Assembly (NCBI RefSeq): GCF_003298775.1
Contig: NZ_QNTQ01000011.1
Location: 62,001-126,000, forward strand
Origin: Rhodosalinus halophilus
GTDB taxonomy: Bacteria; Pseudomonadota; Alphaproteobacteria; Rhodobacterales; Rhodobacteraceae
Length of the DNA: 64,000 nt
Direction: 5' to 3'
Within the stretch, counting starts at the first letter, position 1. The number at the start of each line of letters is the position of its first letter. The notes under the pieces are model-generated. The model was not told where the DNA came from. It was given only the letters and a program-made list of their open reading frames with translations, and did not search any database. This document shows, in pieces, positions 17,709 through 26,787 of the stretch. The position numbers were made by a program, and so were the translations under genes.

Positions 17709-18745
17709 GCGTCCCCGGCGCCTTCCGCGCGCAGGGACGGGCCTGCGCGCGCCTCGGCTCGCCCTTCATGGCGCGGCTGATGGAGGTGCTGGCCGGCCTC
17801 TGGGACGACGACAGCGCGCTGGGCCGGCGCTGGGCGGGTTATCCGGGCGATCTGGGGCCGGGGGGCGCCTCGCTGCCGCTGCGCGTGGCGGGCGGGCTGC
17901 ATGCACTGCATCTGCGCGGGTGCGATGCGGGGCTCTCGGCGGTTTATCCCCCGGCGGAGAGTTCGGATTCGGACCTGCGCGAGGCCGTCGCCGCGGCGCT
18001 GACGCGCCACGCCGGGTTTCTGCTCCGCTTCACGGAGCAGGCCCCGCAGACCAACGAGGTTCGCCGCGCCGCCGTGCTCGTTTCGGCCGCGCATTGGCTG
18101 GCCGAACGCCATCCGCGGCCGATCGTCCTGTCCGAGCTGGGCGCGAGCGGGGGGCTCAATCTCGGCTTCGACCGCTTCGCGCTGCAGATCGGGGACCGCC
18201 GCTACGGCCCCCCGGAGGCGGTGCTCACCCTTGCGCCCGAGTGGACGGGTCCGCACCCGCCGGGCGGCGCCATCACGGTTTCAGAGCGTCGCGGCGCGGA
18301 CATCGCGCCCATCGACGCGGGCAGCGAGGAGGGCCGGCTGCGCCTGCTCGCCTATCTCTGGGCGGATCAGCCCGACCGGCTGGCGCGCACCCGCGCGGCG
18401 CTCGCTGCCCATGATGCTGCGGTCGATGCCGCCGACGCGGCGGCATGGCTCGAGACACGGCTGGACACGCCGCGCCCCGGCCGGTTGCACCTCGTCTATC
18501 ACACGATCGCCTGGCAGTATTTTCCCGAAGCGACGCAGGCCCGTGCGCGCACCGCACTCGAGCGGGCCGGGGAACGGGCGACCGGGGACGCGCCGCTCGC
18601 CTGGCTGTCCATGGAGGCGGACGGCCAGCCCGAGAGCGCCGCGCTCGCGCTGCGGCTCTGGCCGGGCGGTCGCTGCGTCCCGCTGGGCCGCGCCGATTTC
18701 CACGGTCGGTGGATCGCCTGGGAGGGGCCGCGGCATCTGCCCTGA
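17705..18745 (+). CDS. DUF2332 family protein
   Basis: A 346-residue cytoplasmic protein of the DUF2332 type: [27 protein letters not shown], and a [16 protein letters not shown] segment resembling a glycine-rich SAM-binding loop. The C-terminal half has [13 protein letters not shown] methyltransferase-like fold is plausible, but the activity is unknown. GTG at 17705 overlaps the pth stop (GTGA), pointing to translational coupling. Confidence 0.8.
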   Translation: MSVPGAFRAQGRACARLGSPFMARLMEVLAGLWDDDSALGRRWAGYPGDLGPGGASLPLRVAGGLHALHLRGCDAGLSAVYPPAESSDSDLREAVAAALTRHAGFLLRFTEQAPQTNEVRRAAVLVSAAHWLAERHPRPIVLSELGASGGLNLGFDRFALQIGDRRYGPPEAVLTLAPEWTGPHPPGGAITVSERRGADIAPIDAGSEEGRLRLLAYLWADQPDRLARTRAALAAHDAAVDAADAAAWLETRLDTPRPGRLHLVYHTIAWQYFPEATQARARTALERAGERATGDAPLAWLSMEADGQPESAALALRLWPGGRCVPLGRADFHGRWIAWEGPRHLP

Positions 18746-18805
18746 CCGCCGGCTTGCCTGGATGCGGAACGGAGGCTTGCCTGAGCCAAAGGAGGACTGG
18801 AAGGA

Positions 18806-19966
18806 ATGCGGAGCCTGTTGCGCTGGAGCCTGCGGCTGCTGGTGGCCCTCGCGCTCGCGGCCCTTGTCGTCGGTCTGTGGAACCGCGAAGAGATCGCGCG
18901 TCTGTGGACGGTCAACACCCTCTTCGACGAAGGGCGGATCGTCGAGAACTTCTCGGCGATGGATCGCGCGTTTCTCACGACGCCGGTGCCGCGCGGCGAC
19001 GGACCGCCGGCCCCCCTGCCCCGGGGCACGCAGGCAGAAATGCCCGAGGGTTTCGAGGACTGGCTGGCGTCGCGCGCCGTCACCGGGATCGTGGTGCTGA
19101 AGGACGGCGCGATCGTGCACGAGAGCTATCATCTCGGCACGGATCGTGACGACCGCCGCGTGAGCTGGTCCATCGCCAAGAGCTTCCTCTCCGCGCTTCT
19201 GGGCGTGCTGGTCGAGCAGGGCCGGCTCGCGCTCGAGGATCCGGTGACGCGCCACGCGCCCCTGCTCGTCGGCAGCGCCTATGACGGCGCCCGTCTGATC
19301 GACGTGCTGCGCATGACCTCGGGCGTGGTCTTCGACGAGGACTATCTGGACCCGAATTCCGATATCAACCGGATGGGGCGGATCCTGGCGCTGGGCGGCT
19401 CCATGGACGGCTTCGCGGCCAACCTGGAGGAGACCTTCGCCCCGCCCGGCGAGACATGGCGCTACGTCTCGATCGACACCCATGTGATCGGCATGGTCAT
19501 CCGCGGCGCGACGGGGCGCAGCATCCCCGAGCTTCTGTCGGACCACATCGTGCGGCCGATGGGGCTCGAGGCGCGGCCGTATTACCTTACCGACGGCGAG
19601 GGCACGGCCTTCGTGCTTGGCGGGCTGGCGATGACCACGCGCGACTATGCCCGGCTGGGGCTCATGTTCGCGCAGGACGGTCGTCTGGACGGACGCCGGA
19701 TCGTTCCGAAGGACTGGGTGCGCGCGGCGACGGCGCCCACGGCGCCGACCGCGCCGGGCCGGCCCGGCTACGGCTTTCAGTGGTGGATCCCCGCAGGTGC
19801 GGAGGCGGGCGAATTCATGGCCCGCGGCGTCTATGGCCAGTATGTCTGGGTGCATCGGCCGAGCGGCGTGGTGATCGCGGTCAATGCCGCCGATCGGGAT
19901 TTCCGCGCGCCGGGGGTGCATGCCGGCAACATCGAGATGTTCCGCAAGATCGCCGCGGCGCTCTGA
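18806..19966 (+). CDS. Membrane-anchored serine hydrolase, beta-lactamase/class C family
   Basis: A 386-residue protein with one N-terminal membrane span (about 5-24) and a periplasmic hydrolase domain. S122-I-A-K125 is the nucleophile motif (RVSWSIAKSFLSALLG), Y220-V-S222 supplies the second catalytic residue, and the third motif is altered (GVYGQYVWV where HGQ-like residues are expected). It is a distant paralogue of the enzyme at 129-1457. The target could be a peptide, ester or cell-wall amide. GGAGGA lies upstream of the start. Confidence 0.85.
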   Translation: MRSLLRWSLRLLVALALAALVVGLWNREEIARLWTVNTLFDEGRIVENFSAMDRAFLTTPVPRGDGPPAPLPRGTQAEMPEGFEDWLASRAVTGIVVLKDGAIVHESYHLGTDRDDRRVSWSIAKSFLSALLGVLVEQGRLALEDPVTRHAPLLVGSAYDGARLIDVLRMTSGVVFDEDYLDPNSDINRMGRILALGGSMDGFAANLEETFAPPGETWRYVSIDTHVIGMVIRGATGRSIPELLSDHIVRPMGLEARPYYLTDGEGTAFVLGGLAMTTRDYARLGLMFAQDGRLDGRRIVPKDWVRAATAPTAPTAPGRPGYGFQWWIPAGAEAGEFMARGVYGQYVWVHRPSGVVIAVNAADRDFRAPGVHAGNIEMFRKIAAAL

Positions 19967-20028
19967 GGCCGGGTTGCCGTGCAATCCCTGACCGCTAGAC
20001 TGGGGCGTGACGCAAAAGGAGCGACCCG

Positions 20029-20409
20029 ATGGAGATGGACCCCTCCGAGAACGTGCTGGGCGCACAGCTCGAGCCCTGCTCGGCGCGCCCGCTGACCGGT
20101 TTCTTCCGCGACGGCCACTGCAACACCTGCGCCTCGGATCACGGCAGCCACACCGTCTGCGCGGTGATGACGGCGGAGTTCCTCGCCTATTCGAAATACG
20201 TGGGCAACGACCTGTCCACGCCGCGGCCCGAGTTCCGCTTTCCCGGCCTCAAGCCGGGCGATCAATGGTGTCTCTGCGCCGGACGCTTTCTGCAGGCGCA
20301 TGACGAGGGCTGCGCGCCGAAGGTCAACCTCGCTGCGACGCATGCCCGCGCGCTCGAGATCGTGCCGCTCGACGTGCTGGAGGCGCACGCGCTCGAAGCG
20401 CCCGAGTAG
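20029..20409 (+). CDS. DUF2237 family protein
   Basis: A 126-residue Cys-rich protein matching DUF2237: NVLGAQLEPCSARPLTGFFRDG, HCNTCASDHGSHTVC, and GDQWCLCAGRFLQAHDEGCA. At least six Cys in a small domain suggest metal binding or disulfides. Family function is unknown. It converges with the LuxR-type gene 18 bases later. Confidence 0.8.
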   Translation: MEMDPSENVLGAQLEPCSARPLTGFFRDGHCNTCASDHGSHTVCAVMTAEFLAYSKYVGNDLSTPRPEFRFPGLKPGDQWCLCAGRFLQAHDEGCAPKVNLAATHARALEIVPLDVLEAHALEAPE

Positions 20410-20427
20410 CGCCCGCGCGCGGAACCG

Positions 20428-20937
20428 TCAGCCCGCCGTCTGCGCGGCCGATCCGCTCAGCCGGTCGTCGAGCAGATCCTCGATGAAGAGGCTCAGAAGC
20501 TGCGCGCGCCCGTTGACTCCGGCCTTGCGGTAGATCGCGTTGGTCTGCGCCTTGACGGTACCCTCGCTGGTGTTGCGGACGCTGGCGATTTCTGCGGTGG
20601 TCAGGCCCTTGATCGAGAACAGGGCGACATCGCGCTCCGCCGGCGTCAGACCCCAGCTCTCGAACCGCTCTTCCATGAGATCGGCGAAGGCGCCCGAGAC
20701 CATGCGTAACCGGTCCTGCGCCTGCGCATGCGCCACCTGCGTGCGCCGAAGGGCGACGCCGCCAATCGCGACGCCTGCCACGAGCCCGACCGCAGCGCCG
20801 ATCTCGATCGCTTCTTGCACGCGCCAGTCATAGGTGACCGGCACGCCGAGCACCGGGATCAGGAGCGTGGCGACGAAGACCAAGGCCGAGACGCCCTGCC
20901 GCACGAGGATGCCGAGGATGGCGGCACGGCCGGTCAA
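20428..20937 (-). CDS. Membrane-anchored LuxR-type regulator
   Basis: A 169-residue protein with two predicted membrane helices (about 12-31 and 43-63) and a cytoplasmic LuxR/FixJ helix-turn-helix at about 97-156 (LTPAERDVALFSIKGLTTAE, then TVKAQTNAIYRKAGVNGRAQ). No receiver or ligand domain is present, so signal input would be through the membrane segment or a partner. It starts 18 bases after the stop of the EF-hand gene on the same strand, which makes a two-gene unit likely. Confidence 0.8.
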   Translation of the reverse strand: MTGRAAILGILVRQGVSALVFVATLLIPVLGVPVTYDWRVQEAIEIGAAVGLVAGVAIGGVALRRTQVAHAQAQDRLRMVSGAFADLMEERFESWGLTPAERDVALFSIKGLTTAEIASVRNTSEGTVKAQTNAIYRKAGVNGRAQLLSLFIEDLLDDRLSGSAAQTAG

Positions 20938-20955
20938 CGGGGCTCTGCACGGCGA

Positions 20956-21471
20956 TCAGTCATCGCCGCCCTCCCCGTCGTCGCCGCCCTCGCCATCATC
21001 GCCGCCGTCGTCCCCACCGTCGTCTCCGCCGTCGTCGTCCCGGCCGCTGTCGTCGTCTCCGCCGTCGTCGTCCCGGCCGCTGTCGTCGTCTCCGTCGTCG
21101 TCGCCCCGGCCGTCATCGTCGTCGTCCCGGCTGCCGTCGTCACCACGTGACGACCATCCGTCGTCATCGTCATCATCGTCATCATCGTCGCCGTCGTCAT
21201 AGTCGTCGTCATCGCCGCCGCCGCCACGGGCCTCTGCATAGCCGCGCGCCTCGGACAGGCCGATGCCGCCGCTGCCGTCGCGGTCGGCCTGGTCGAGCAG
21301 CGCCGCCGCCGATGGGGCGCCGAAGGATCGCGCCAGCTCGCCGCGGTCGAGCTGGCCGTCGTCGTTGCGATCGATCTGCGAGAAGGGCACGCCCTGGGCC
21401 AGGGCCGCGCCTGTGGACAGGATCGTGCCGCCCAGGAGCAGCGATATGGTCAGGATGCGGGAGTTCTTCAT
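20956..21471 (-). CDS. Exported EF-hand protein with a poly-Asp tail
   Basis: A 171-residue protein. It has a signal peptide (1-26, ending GAALA), two EF-hands (D34-R-N-D-D-G-Q...E45 and D63-R-D-G-S-G-G...E74), then about 85 residues made almost only of Asp, Gly, Ser and Arg in short repeats such as DDDSGRDDDGGDD. The tail is a natural low-affinity, high-capacity calcium or cation binder, or a surface adhesin spacer. The coding DNA is a GTC/GAC-rich low-complexity tract (20956-21230) prone to slippage. ATG at 21471 fits the signal peptide. The membrane LuxR-type gene follows at once. Confidence 0.8.
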   Translation of the reverse strand: MKNSRILTISLLLGGTILSTGAALAQGVPFSQIDRNDDGQLDRGELARSFGAPSAAALLDQADRDGSGGIGLSEARGYAEARGGGGDDDDYDDGDDDDDDDDDDGWSSRGDDGSRDDDDDGRGDDDGDDDSGRDDDGGDDDSGRDDDGGDDGGDDGGDDGEGGDDGEGGDD

Positions 21472-21639
21472 GGTGACGGTCCTCCGTGTCGTGCCCGGCG
21501 GAATGCCGGACATGATCCGGAGTGGGGCCCGCACGATGCGGGCGGGACCATCGGCCTGAGGTTCAGCGCCGGCCGCATGCACTCGCGGGTTTATGCCGCG
21601 CGCCGGCGAAGCCACGCGGCATAAACCGGAGTTTACGCG

Positions 21640-22866
21640 TCAGCCCGAAATATCGACGCCCAGCGCGCGCGCGACGGTGAAGATGTCCTTGTCGCCACGG
21701 CCGCACATGTTCATGCAGATGATGTGGTCCGAGGGCAGATCCGGCGCGACCTTCGTCACATGCGCGAGCGCATGGCTCGGTTCGAGCGCGGGAATGATCC
21801 CCTCCATCTCGCAGCAGAGCTTGAAGGCGTCGAGCGCCTCGTCGTCGGTGACGGAGACATACTGCGCGCGCCCGCTCTCGTGCAGCCAGGCGTGTTCCGG
21901 CCCGATACCCGGATAGTCGAGGCCCGCCGAGATCGAGTAGCCCTCGAGGATCTGCCCGTCGTCGTCCTGCAACAGGTAGGTCCGGTTGCCGTGCAGCACG
22001 CCGGGCCGCCCGCCGGTGAGCGAGGCGCAATGCTCCATCTTCTCGTTCACGCCGCGGCCCCCCGCCTCGACGCCGACGATGGCCACCTCGGGGTCGTCGA
22101 GGAAGGGATGGAAGAGCCCCATCGCGTTCGAGCCGCCGCCGATCGCGGCCACCAGGGTGTCGGGCAGCCGGCCCTCGGCCTCGGTCATCTGGCGCCGCAC
22201 CTCCTGCCCGATGATGGACTGGAAGTCGCGCACCATCGCCGGATAGGGGTGCGGGCCGGCCACCGTTCCGATGCAATAGAAAGTGTCTCGCACGTTGGTG
22301 ACCCAGTCGCGCAGCGCGTCGTTCATCGCGTCCTTGAGCGTGCCGCGCCCCGAGGTGACCGGCACGACCTCGGCCCCCAGCAGCTTCATGCGGAAGACGT
22401 TCGGCGCCTGCCGCTCGACGTCGTGCGCGCCCATGTAGACGATGCATTTCAGGCCGAACTTGGCGCAGACCGTCGCGGTCGCCACGCCATGCTGCCCGGC
22501 GCCTGTCTCGGCGATGATGCGCGTCTTGCCCATGCGACGGGCGAGCAGGATCTGACCCAGGACGTTGTTGATCTTGTGCGCGCCGGTGTGGTTGAGCTCG
22601 TCGCGCTTCATGTAGACCTTGGCGCCGCCCAGATGCTTGGTCAGCCGTTCGGCGAAGTAGAGCGGGCTGGGACGACCGACATAATGGGTCCAGAGATCGT
22701 CCATCTCCGCCCAGAAATCCGCGTCGGTCTTGGCGCGCTCGTATTCCGCCTCGAGTTCGAGGATGAGCGGCATCAGCGTCTCGGAGACGAAGCGCCCGCC
22801 GAAGTCGCCGAAGCGACCCTGCGCGTCCGGTCCGCTCCTGAAGCTGTTGATCCGATCCTCTGGCAT
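21640..22866 (-). CDS. trpB: Tryptophan synthase beta chain
   Basis: A 408-residue PLP enzyme joining indole and serine. The PLP lysine is in [15 protein letters not shown], the catalytic region is [12 protein letters not shown], and the phosphate loop is GGGSNAMG. It is full length for bacterial TrpB1. It follows trpF and a small gene on the same strand, after a structured 138-base gap that contains three palindromes. trpA is not adjacent. Confidence 0.96.
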   Translation of the reverse strand: MPEDRINSFRSGPDAQGRFGDFGGRFVSETLMPLILELEAEYERAKTDADFWAEMDDLWTHYVGRPSPLYFAERLTKHLGGAKVYMKRDELNHTGAHKINNVLGQILLARRMGKTRIIAETGAGQHGVATATVCAKFGLKCIVYMGAHDVERQAPNVFRMKLLGAEVVPVTSGRGTLKDAMNDALRDWVTNVRDTFYCIGTVAGPHPYPAMVRDFQSIIGQEVRRQMTEAEGRLPDTLVAAIGGGSNAMGLFHPFLDDPEVAIVGVEAGGRGVNEKMEHCASLTGGRPGVLHGNRTYLLQDDDGQILEGYSISAGLDYPGIGPEHAWLHESGRAQYVSVTDDEALDAFKLCCEMEGIIPALEPSHALAHVTKVAPDLPSDHIICMNMCGRGDKDIFTVARALGVDISG

Positions 22867-22921
22867 GGCGCGCTCTCCCGATTACCCGTGACGTTCTAGC
22901 GCCGCGACCGGGTGGCAACAA

Positions 22922-22998
22922 GCGCAAGGCGTTTCGAAACGCCTTGCGCCAAGCGGTTTCGAAACCGCTTGGCCGAAGCCGCTTGCAAGCGGCTTCGG
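22922..22998. repeat. Three abutting perfect palindromes
   Basis: Positions 22922-22949 (28 bp, core GCGTTTCGAAACGC), 22949-22972 (24 bp, core GCGGTTTCGAAACCGC) and 22973-22998 (26 bp, core GCCGCTTGCAAGCGGC) are each perfectly self-complementary and touch end to end. They fill the gap between the small trp-linked gene and trpB. As RNA on the minus strand they would form three consecutive hairpins about 60 bases before the trpB start. They may be a REP-like mobile repeat, an attenuating/processing site, or a protein-binding array. Confidence 0.85.
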
Positions 22999-23004
22999 CG
23001 GCGC

Positions 23005-23253
23005 TCACCGCAGGCGCCGGATTGGGCGGGCGTTGCAGAAGACCACGAAGTGGCGGCCGTTCTCCACCGCCTGAAAGCCGCGGCGCTCGACCTCGGCGAG
23101 GAAGGCGGCGCGGCCGGCGATGCGCTCCACGTCGCGGATCTGACGCTTGACCACGCCGCCGCGCCGCGCTTCGCCCGAATCGAGCAATTGCGCGAGCCAG
23201 CGATCGGGGGTGAGATGCGCGGGCAGCTGCGGCATGCCCGGGGTGTCGCGCAT
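23005..23253 (-). CDS. Small conserved protein between trpF and trpB
   Basis: An 82-residue protein (MRDTPGMPQLPAHLTPDRWL..., ending RHFVVFCNARPIRRLR) without signal peptide or membrane span. Similar short proteins at this spot in Rhodobacterales are sometimes mislabelled as phosphoribosylanthranilate isomerase; the real isomerase is the neighbouring trpF. The pattern RDVERIAGRAAFLAEVERRGFQAVENG looks like a small helical nucleic-acid or partner-binding module, but I cannot assign it. It starts 16 bases after the trpF stop. Confidence 0.7.
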   Translation of the reverse strand: MRDTPGMPQLPAHLTPDRWLAQLLDSGEARRGGVVKRQIRDVERIAGRAAFLAEVERRGFQAVENGRHFVVFCNARPIRRLR

Positions 23254-23269
23254 CGCGGTTGAGAAAGGA

Positions 23270-23926
23270 TTAAGCGGCAACCTCCGCCACCGCGTCGAGG
23301 AAGGCGCGGATGCGCACGGGATCCTTCTCGCCCGGCGCGCGCTCGACGCCCGAGGACACGTCCACCTGCCGCGCGCCGGTCAGCCGGACGGCCTCGGCCA
23401 CGTTCTCCGCGGACAGGCCGCCTGCCAGCATCCAGGGCCGCGTCCAGCGGCGCCCCGCGAGCAACCGCCAGTCGAAGGCCAGCCCGTTTCCCCCGGGCAG
23501 CTCGGCCCCCGCGGGCGGCTTGGCGTCCACGAGAAGCTGATCGGCCACGGCCGCGTAGGCGTCGAGCGCGGGCAGATCGGCGGCCTCGCGCAGCCCCACG
23601 GCCTTCATTACCGGCAGGCCGAAACGCGCGCGAATCTCGGTGACCCGCGCGGGACTTTCCCCCCCATGCAGCTGAAGCATGTCGACGGGCACCCGGTCCA
23701 GGACCGCGCCCAGCTCCGCATCGTCGGCGTCGACGGTGAGCGCGACCTTGGCCACCCCGGCCGGCACCTCCACGGCCAGAGCGCGCGCCGCCTCGGGGAA
23801 CACGCTGCGGGGACTCGGCGGGAAGAAGACGAAGCCCACATAGGCCGCCCCCGCGGCGACCGCCGCCTCGACGTCTGCCGGCCGCGTCAGCCCGCAGATC
23901 TTCACCCTGACAGCGGAGGGGGCCAC
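23270..23926 (-). CDS. trpF: Phosphoribosylanthranilate isomerase
   Basis: A 218-residue TIM-barrel converting PRA to CdRP in tryptophan synthesis. The catalytic Cys is in [12 protein letters not shown], the catalytic Asp in LLVDAK, and [16 protein letters not shown] and VDVSSGVE are the hallmark loops. It lies in the ihfB-lapA-trpF-orf-trpB run with 7 bases to lapA. Confidence 0.95.
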   Translation of the reverse strand: MAPSAVRVKICGLTRPADVEAAVAAGAAYVGFVFFPPSPRSVFPEAARALAVEVPAGVAKVALTVDADDAELGAVLDRVPVDMLQLHGGESPARVTEIRARFGLPVMKAVGLREAADLPALDAYAAVADQLLVDAKPPAGAELPGGNGLAFDWRLLAGRRWTRPWMLAGGLSAENVAEAVRLTGARQVDVSSGVERAPGEKDPVRIRAFLDAVAEVAA

Positions 23927-23933
23927 CTGCGGA

Positions 23934-24284
23934 TCAGCTCGCCTTCTTGTCGACGAGCGCGAGCACCTCGTCGGCCTCTTCGCTCTTGACCTTCGCGCGG
24001 CGCAGCTCGCGGTGGAGGCGCTTCACCTCCTCGGCCTTGCGGGCCATCTCGGCGCGATGCTTGTGTTCGCGGATCCATTCCCAGACGAATCCGATGAACA
24101 GACCGATCGCGACGCCGCCCAGCATCACGAGAAAGAGCGGCATCCCGATCGAGACGTTCCAGCCGAAGAGCGTCTCCAGTGCCTCGGGCAGAAGCGTCAG
24201 CGTGACGAAGCCGCGATTGGCCAGGGCCACAGAGACGAGAACCACCGCGATGATCGCGAGGATGGCGTAACGGATGTAGCGCAT
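23934..24284 (-). CDS. lapA: LapA-type membrane protein
   Basis: A 116-residue inner-membrane protein with two spans (about 5-24 and 48-68) and a cytoplasmic coiled-coil tail ([20 protein letters not shown]). The layout matches lipopolysaccharide assembly protein A domain proteins, which in E. coli act with LapB to regulate LpxC turnover. It starts immediately after the ihfB stop, so the two are co-translated. Confidence 0.8.
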   Translation of the reverse strand: MRYIRYAILAIIAVVLVSVALANRGFVTLTLLPEALETLFGWNVSIGMPLFLVMLGGVAIGLFIGFVWEWIREHKHRAEMARKAEEVKRLHRELRRAKVKSEEADEVLALVDKKAS

Positions 24285-24572
24285 TCAGGTCTCTTTCCCG
24301 TTCAGACGTTCCCGAAGGAGCTTGCCGCACTTAAAGAACGGCACGTGCTTCTCCTCGACCTGCACCGCCTCGCCGGTGCGCGGGTTGCGACCGATGCGCG
24401 CATCACGCCGCTTCACCGAAAAGGCGCCGAAGCCACGCAGCTCGACCCGGTCCCCATGGGCGAGCGCCTCGGTGATCTCCTCGAAGATCGTGTTCACGAT
24501 GCGCTCGACGTCACGCTGGTAGAGATGCGGATTTTCGTCGGCGATCTTCTGTATCAGTTCCGATCGGATCAT
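24285..24572 (-). CDS. ihfB: Integration host factor beta subunit
   Basis: A 95-residue HU/IHF protein that bends DNA with IhfA. It has [20 protein letters not shown], the flank-binding [22 protein letters not shown] arm with the intercalating Pro, and the C-terminal helix [34 protein letters not shown] distinguishes IhfB from HU. Its position downstream of rpsA is conserved in many Proteobacteria. Confidence 0.95.
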   Translation of the reverse strand: MIRSELIQKIADENPHLYQRDVERIVNTIFEEITEALAHGDRVELRGFGAFSVKRRDARIGRNPRTGEAVQVEEKHVPFFKCGKLLRERLNGKET

Positions 24573-24745
24573 CGGCCCGGTCCCCCGCGGATCGATCTCG
24601 CCATTATCATTATCGCGGGCCGACTATAGGCACAAACCACGGCTTGCGGAAACACGAAGCGCCCCGAAAGGGCTGAAAATGGCCGGGATTCGGCGATGGG
24701 GAAGGCAACGGACCGAGGCGTCGGAGGTTCGGACCGCACAAGACA

Positions 24746-24773
24746 AGGCCCCCCGCGGGGAAGCGGGGGGCCT
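24746..24773 (-). terminator. Terminator of rpsA
   Basis: An 11-bp perfect stem (AGGCCCCCCGC/GCGGGGGGCCT) with a 6-nt loop lies 28 bases beyond the rpsA stop and is followed on the minus strand by TGTCTTGT. The rest of the 228-base gap before ihfB presumably holds the ihfB promoter; no clear motif was seen. Confidence 0.75.
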
Positions 24774-24800
24774 CGTTCGGTTCGATTCGCCGCGCGTGGC

Positions 24801-26480
24801 TCAGTTGTCGCCCTTCAGCGCGGCGCCCAGGATGTCGCCCAGCGAAGCGCCCGAGTCCGAGCTGCCGTACTGTTCGACGGCCTCCTTCTCCTCGGCGATC
24901 TCGCGCGCCTTGATCGACAGGCCCAGGCGGCGCGTCTTGGGATCGACGTTGGTCACGCGGACATCGACCTTGTCGCCCACCGAGAACCGCTCGGGGCGCT
25001 GCTCGGAGCGGTCGCGCGAGAGGTCGGAGCGGCGGATGAAGCTCTTCATCCCCTCGTATTCCACCTCGATGCCGCCGTCCTCGATCGCGGTGACCACCAC
25101 CGTGATGACCGAGCCGCGCTTTACACCGCCCACGGCCTCGGCGAACTTGTCGCCGCCCACGGCCTTGATCGAGAGCGAGATGCGCTCCTTCTCGACGTCC
25201 ACTTCCTGAACGACGGCCTTGACCACGTCGCCCTTCTTGTACTCCTGGATCGCCTCCTCGCCGCGCTGGTCCCAGCTGAGGTCGGAGAGGTGCACCATCC
25301 CGTCGATGTCGCCCGGCAGGCCGACGAAGAGGCCGAACTCGGTGATGTTCTTGACCTCGCCCTCGACCTCGGTGCCCGGCGGGTGCGTCTCGGCGAAGAC
25401 CTCCCAGGGGTTGCGCATGGTCTGCTTGAGACCCAGCGAGACGCGGCGCTTGGCCTGGTCGATCTCGAGCACCATGACCTCGACCTCCTGGGAGGTGGAG
25501 ACGATCTTGCCCGGATGGACGTTCTTCTTGGTCCAGCTCATCTCGGAGACGTGGACGAGGCCCTCGACCCCCGGCTCCAGCTCCACGAAGGCGCCGTAGT
25601 CGGTGATGTTGGTGACGCGGCCGGTGTGCACCGAGCCCAGCGGATACTTCGCGGCCACCAGATCCCAGGGATCCTCCTGCAGCTGCTTCATGCCGAGGCT
25701 GATGCGGTGGGTCTCCTTGTTGATCTTGATGACCTGGACCTTCACCGTCTCGCCGATCGACACGATCTCGGAGGGGTGGTTGACGCGGCGCCAGGCCATG
25801 TCGGTGACGTGCAGCAGGCCGTCCACGCCGCCGAGATCGACGAAGGCGCCGTATTCGGTGATGTTCTTCACCACGCCGTCCACGACGTCGCCTTCCTTCA
25901 GCTTGGCGATCACCTCGGCACGCTGCTCGGCGCGGCTCTCTTCCAGGATCGCGCGGCGCGAGACCACGATGTTGCCGCGGCGGCGGTCCATCTTGAGGAT
26001 CTGGAAGGGCTGCTTGAGGCCCATCAGCGGCCCGGCGTCGCGCACCGGACGCACGTCCACCTGGGAGCCCGGCAGGAAGGCCACGGCACCGCCGAGATCG
26101 ACGGTGAAGCCGCCCTTGACGCGGCCGAAGATCGCGCCCTCGACGCGCTCGTCGTTCGCATAGGCCTTTTCCAGCCGGTCCCACGCCGCCTCGCGGCGCG
26201 CCATTTCACGGCTCAGCACCGCCTCGCCCCGTGCGTTCTCGGGCGAGCGCAGATAGACCTCGACCTCGTCGCCGACGCTGATGTCGGGCGCCTCGCCGGG
26301 GCTTGCGAATTCCTTGAGATCGACGCGGCCTTCCATCTTGTAGCCGACGTCGATGATGGCCTGGCCCGCCTCGATGGCGATGACCTTGCCCTTGACGACA
26401 CTGCCCTCGGTGGGCGTGTCCATTTCGAGGCTTTCGTTCAGGAGGGCCTCGAACTCCTCCATGCTTGCGTTCTGAGCCAT
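24801..26480 (-). CDS. rpsA: 30S ribosomal protein S1
   Basis: A 559-residue protein with six S1 RNA-binding repeats from about residue 30 to 530. The central ones show the standard pattern (VKNITEYGAFVDLGGVDGLLHVTDMAW and two more such blocks). It binds mRNA 5' regions on the 30S subunit. The start at 26480 (MAQNASMEEFEALLNESL) is the family N-terminus. It is normally directly behind cmk; here two opposite-strand genes are in between. Confidence 0.96.
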   Translation of the reverse strand: MAQNASMEEFEALLNESLEMDTPTEGSVVKGKVIAIEAGQAIIDVGYKMEGRVDLKEFASPGEAPDISVGDEVEVYLRSPENARGEAVLSREMARREAAWDRLEKAYANDERVEGAIFGRVKGGFTVDLGGAVAFLPGSQVDVRPVRDAGPLMGLKQPFQILKMDRRRGNIVVSRRAILEESRAEQRAEVIAKLKEGDVVDGVVKNITEYGAFVDLGGVDGLLHVTDMAWRRVNHPSEIVSIGETVKVQVIKINKETHRISLGMKQLQEDPWDLVAAKYPLGSVHTGRVTNITDYGAFVELEPGVEGLVHVSEMSWTKKNVHPGKIVSTSQEVEVMVLEIDQAKRRVSLGLKQTMRNPWEVFAETHPPGTEVEGEVKNITEFGLFVGLPGDIDGMVHLSDLSWDQRGEEAIQEYKKGDVVKAVVQEVDVEKERISLSIKAVGGDKFAEAVGGVKRGSVITVVVTAIEDGGIEVEYEGMKSFIRRSDLSRDRSEQRPERFSVGDKVDVRVTNVDPKTRRLGLSIKAREIAEEKEAVEQYGSSDSGASLGDILGAALKGDN

Positions 26481-26787
26481 GTGGCTGTCGGTTTCCTTCG
26501 CTTCGGTTTCTCTGGCCTGGCGGTTGTCTCCGCCGGTCTTTCGGCTGGTTCTGGCGTGCTCAAAAACGAAAGAGGGCCGGTGCACCCGACCCTGCCCGTC
26601 TCCTTCGTCTCCGGCTGTGACCGCCGTTTCGACTGCGCGTCCTTACCCCGTCTCGCCGCTGCAGGCAAGCCCCTCGGCCGCGCCGATAGACAGCCTGCGG
26701 GCCCGGCGGTTATCGACGGCCGTTCATTATTGACAGGCGCGACTGCCCTGATCAGAAGATTCCAGCGACCTTGCCGAGGGCTCCGTC
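26481..26787. other. Divergent intergenic region between rpsA and a small regulator
   Basis: These 307 bases hold no supported gene. They must contain the promoter and leader of rpsA (minus) and the promoter of the small regulator at 26788 (plus). A TTGACA hexamer at about 26729-26734 on the plus strand is a candidate -35 for the regulator; I see no good -10. Confidence 0.4.

Noticed and set aside
15879-18745. Very long open frames spanning several genes (for example across rplY, pth and the opposite strands)
   Set aside because: High GC suppresses stop codons, so long antisense and out-of-frame frames occur everywhere. These translations are rich in Arg/Ala/Gly/Pro without domain motifs and overlap clear genes.
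20956-21230. Low-complexity GTC/GAC tract as a microsatellite or CRISPR-like array
   Set aside because: It is in frame within the EF-hand protein and encodes the poly-Asp tail; there are no unique spacers between fixed repeats.
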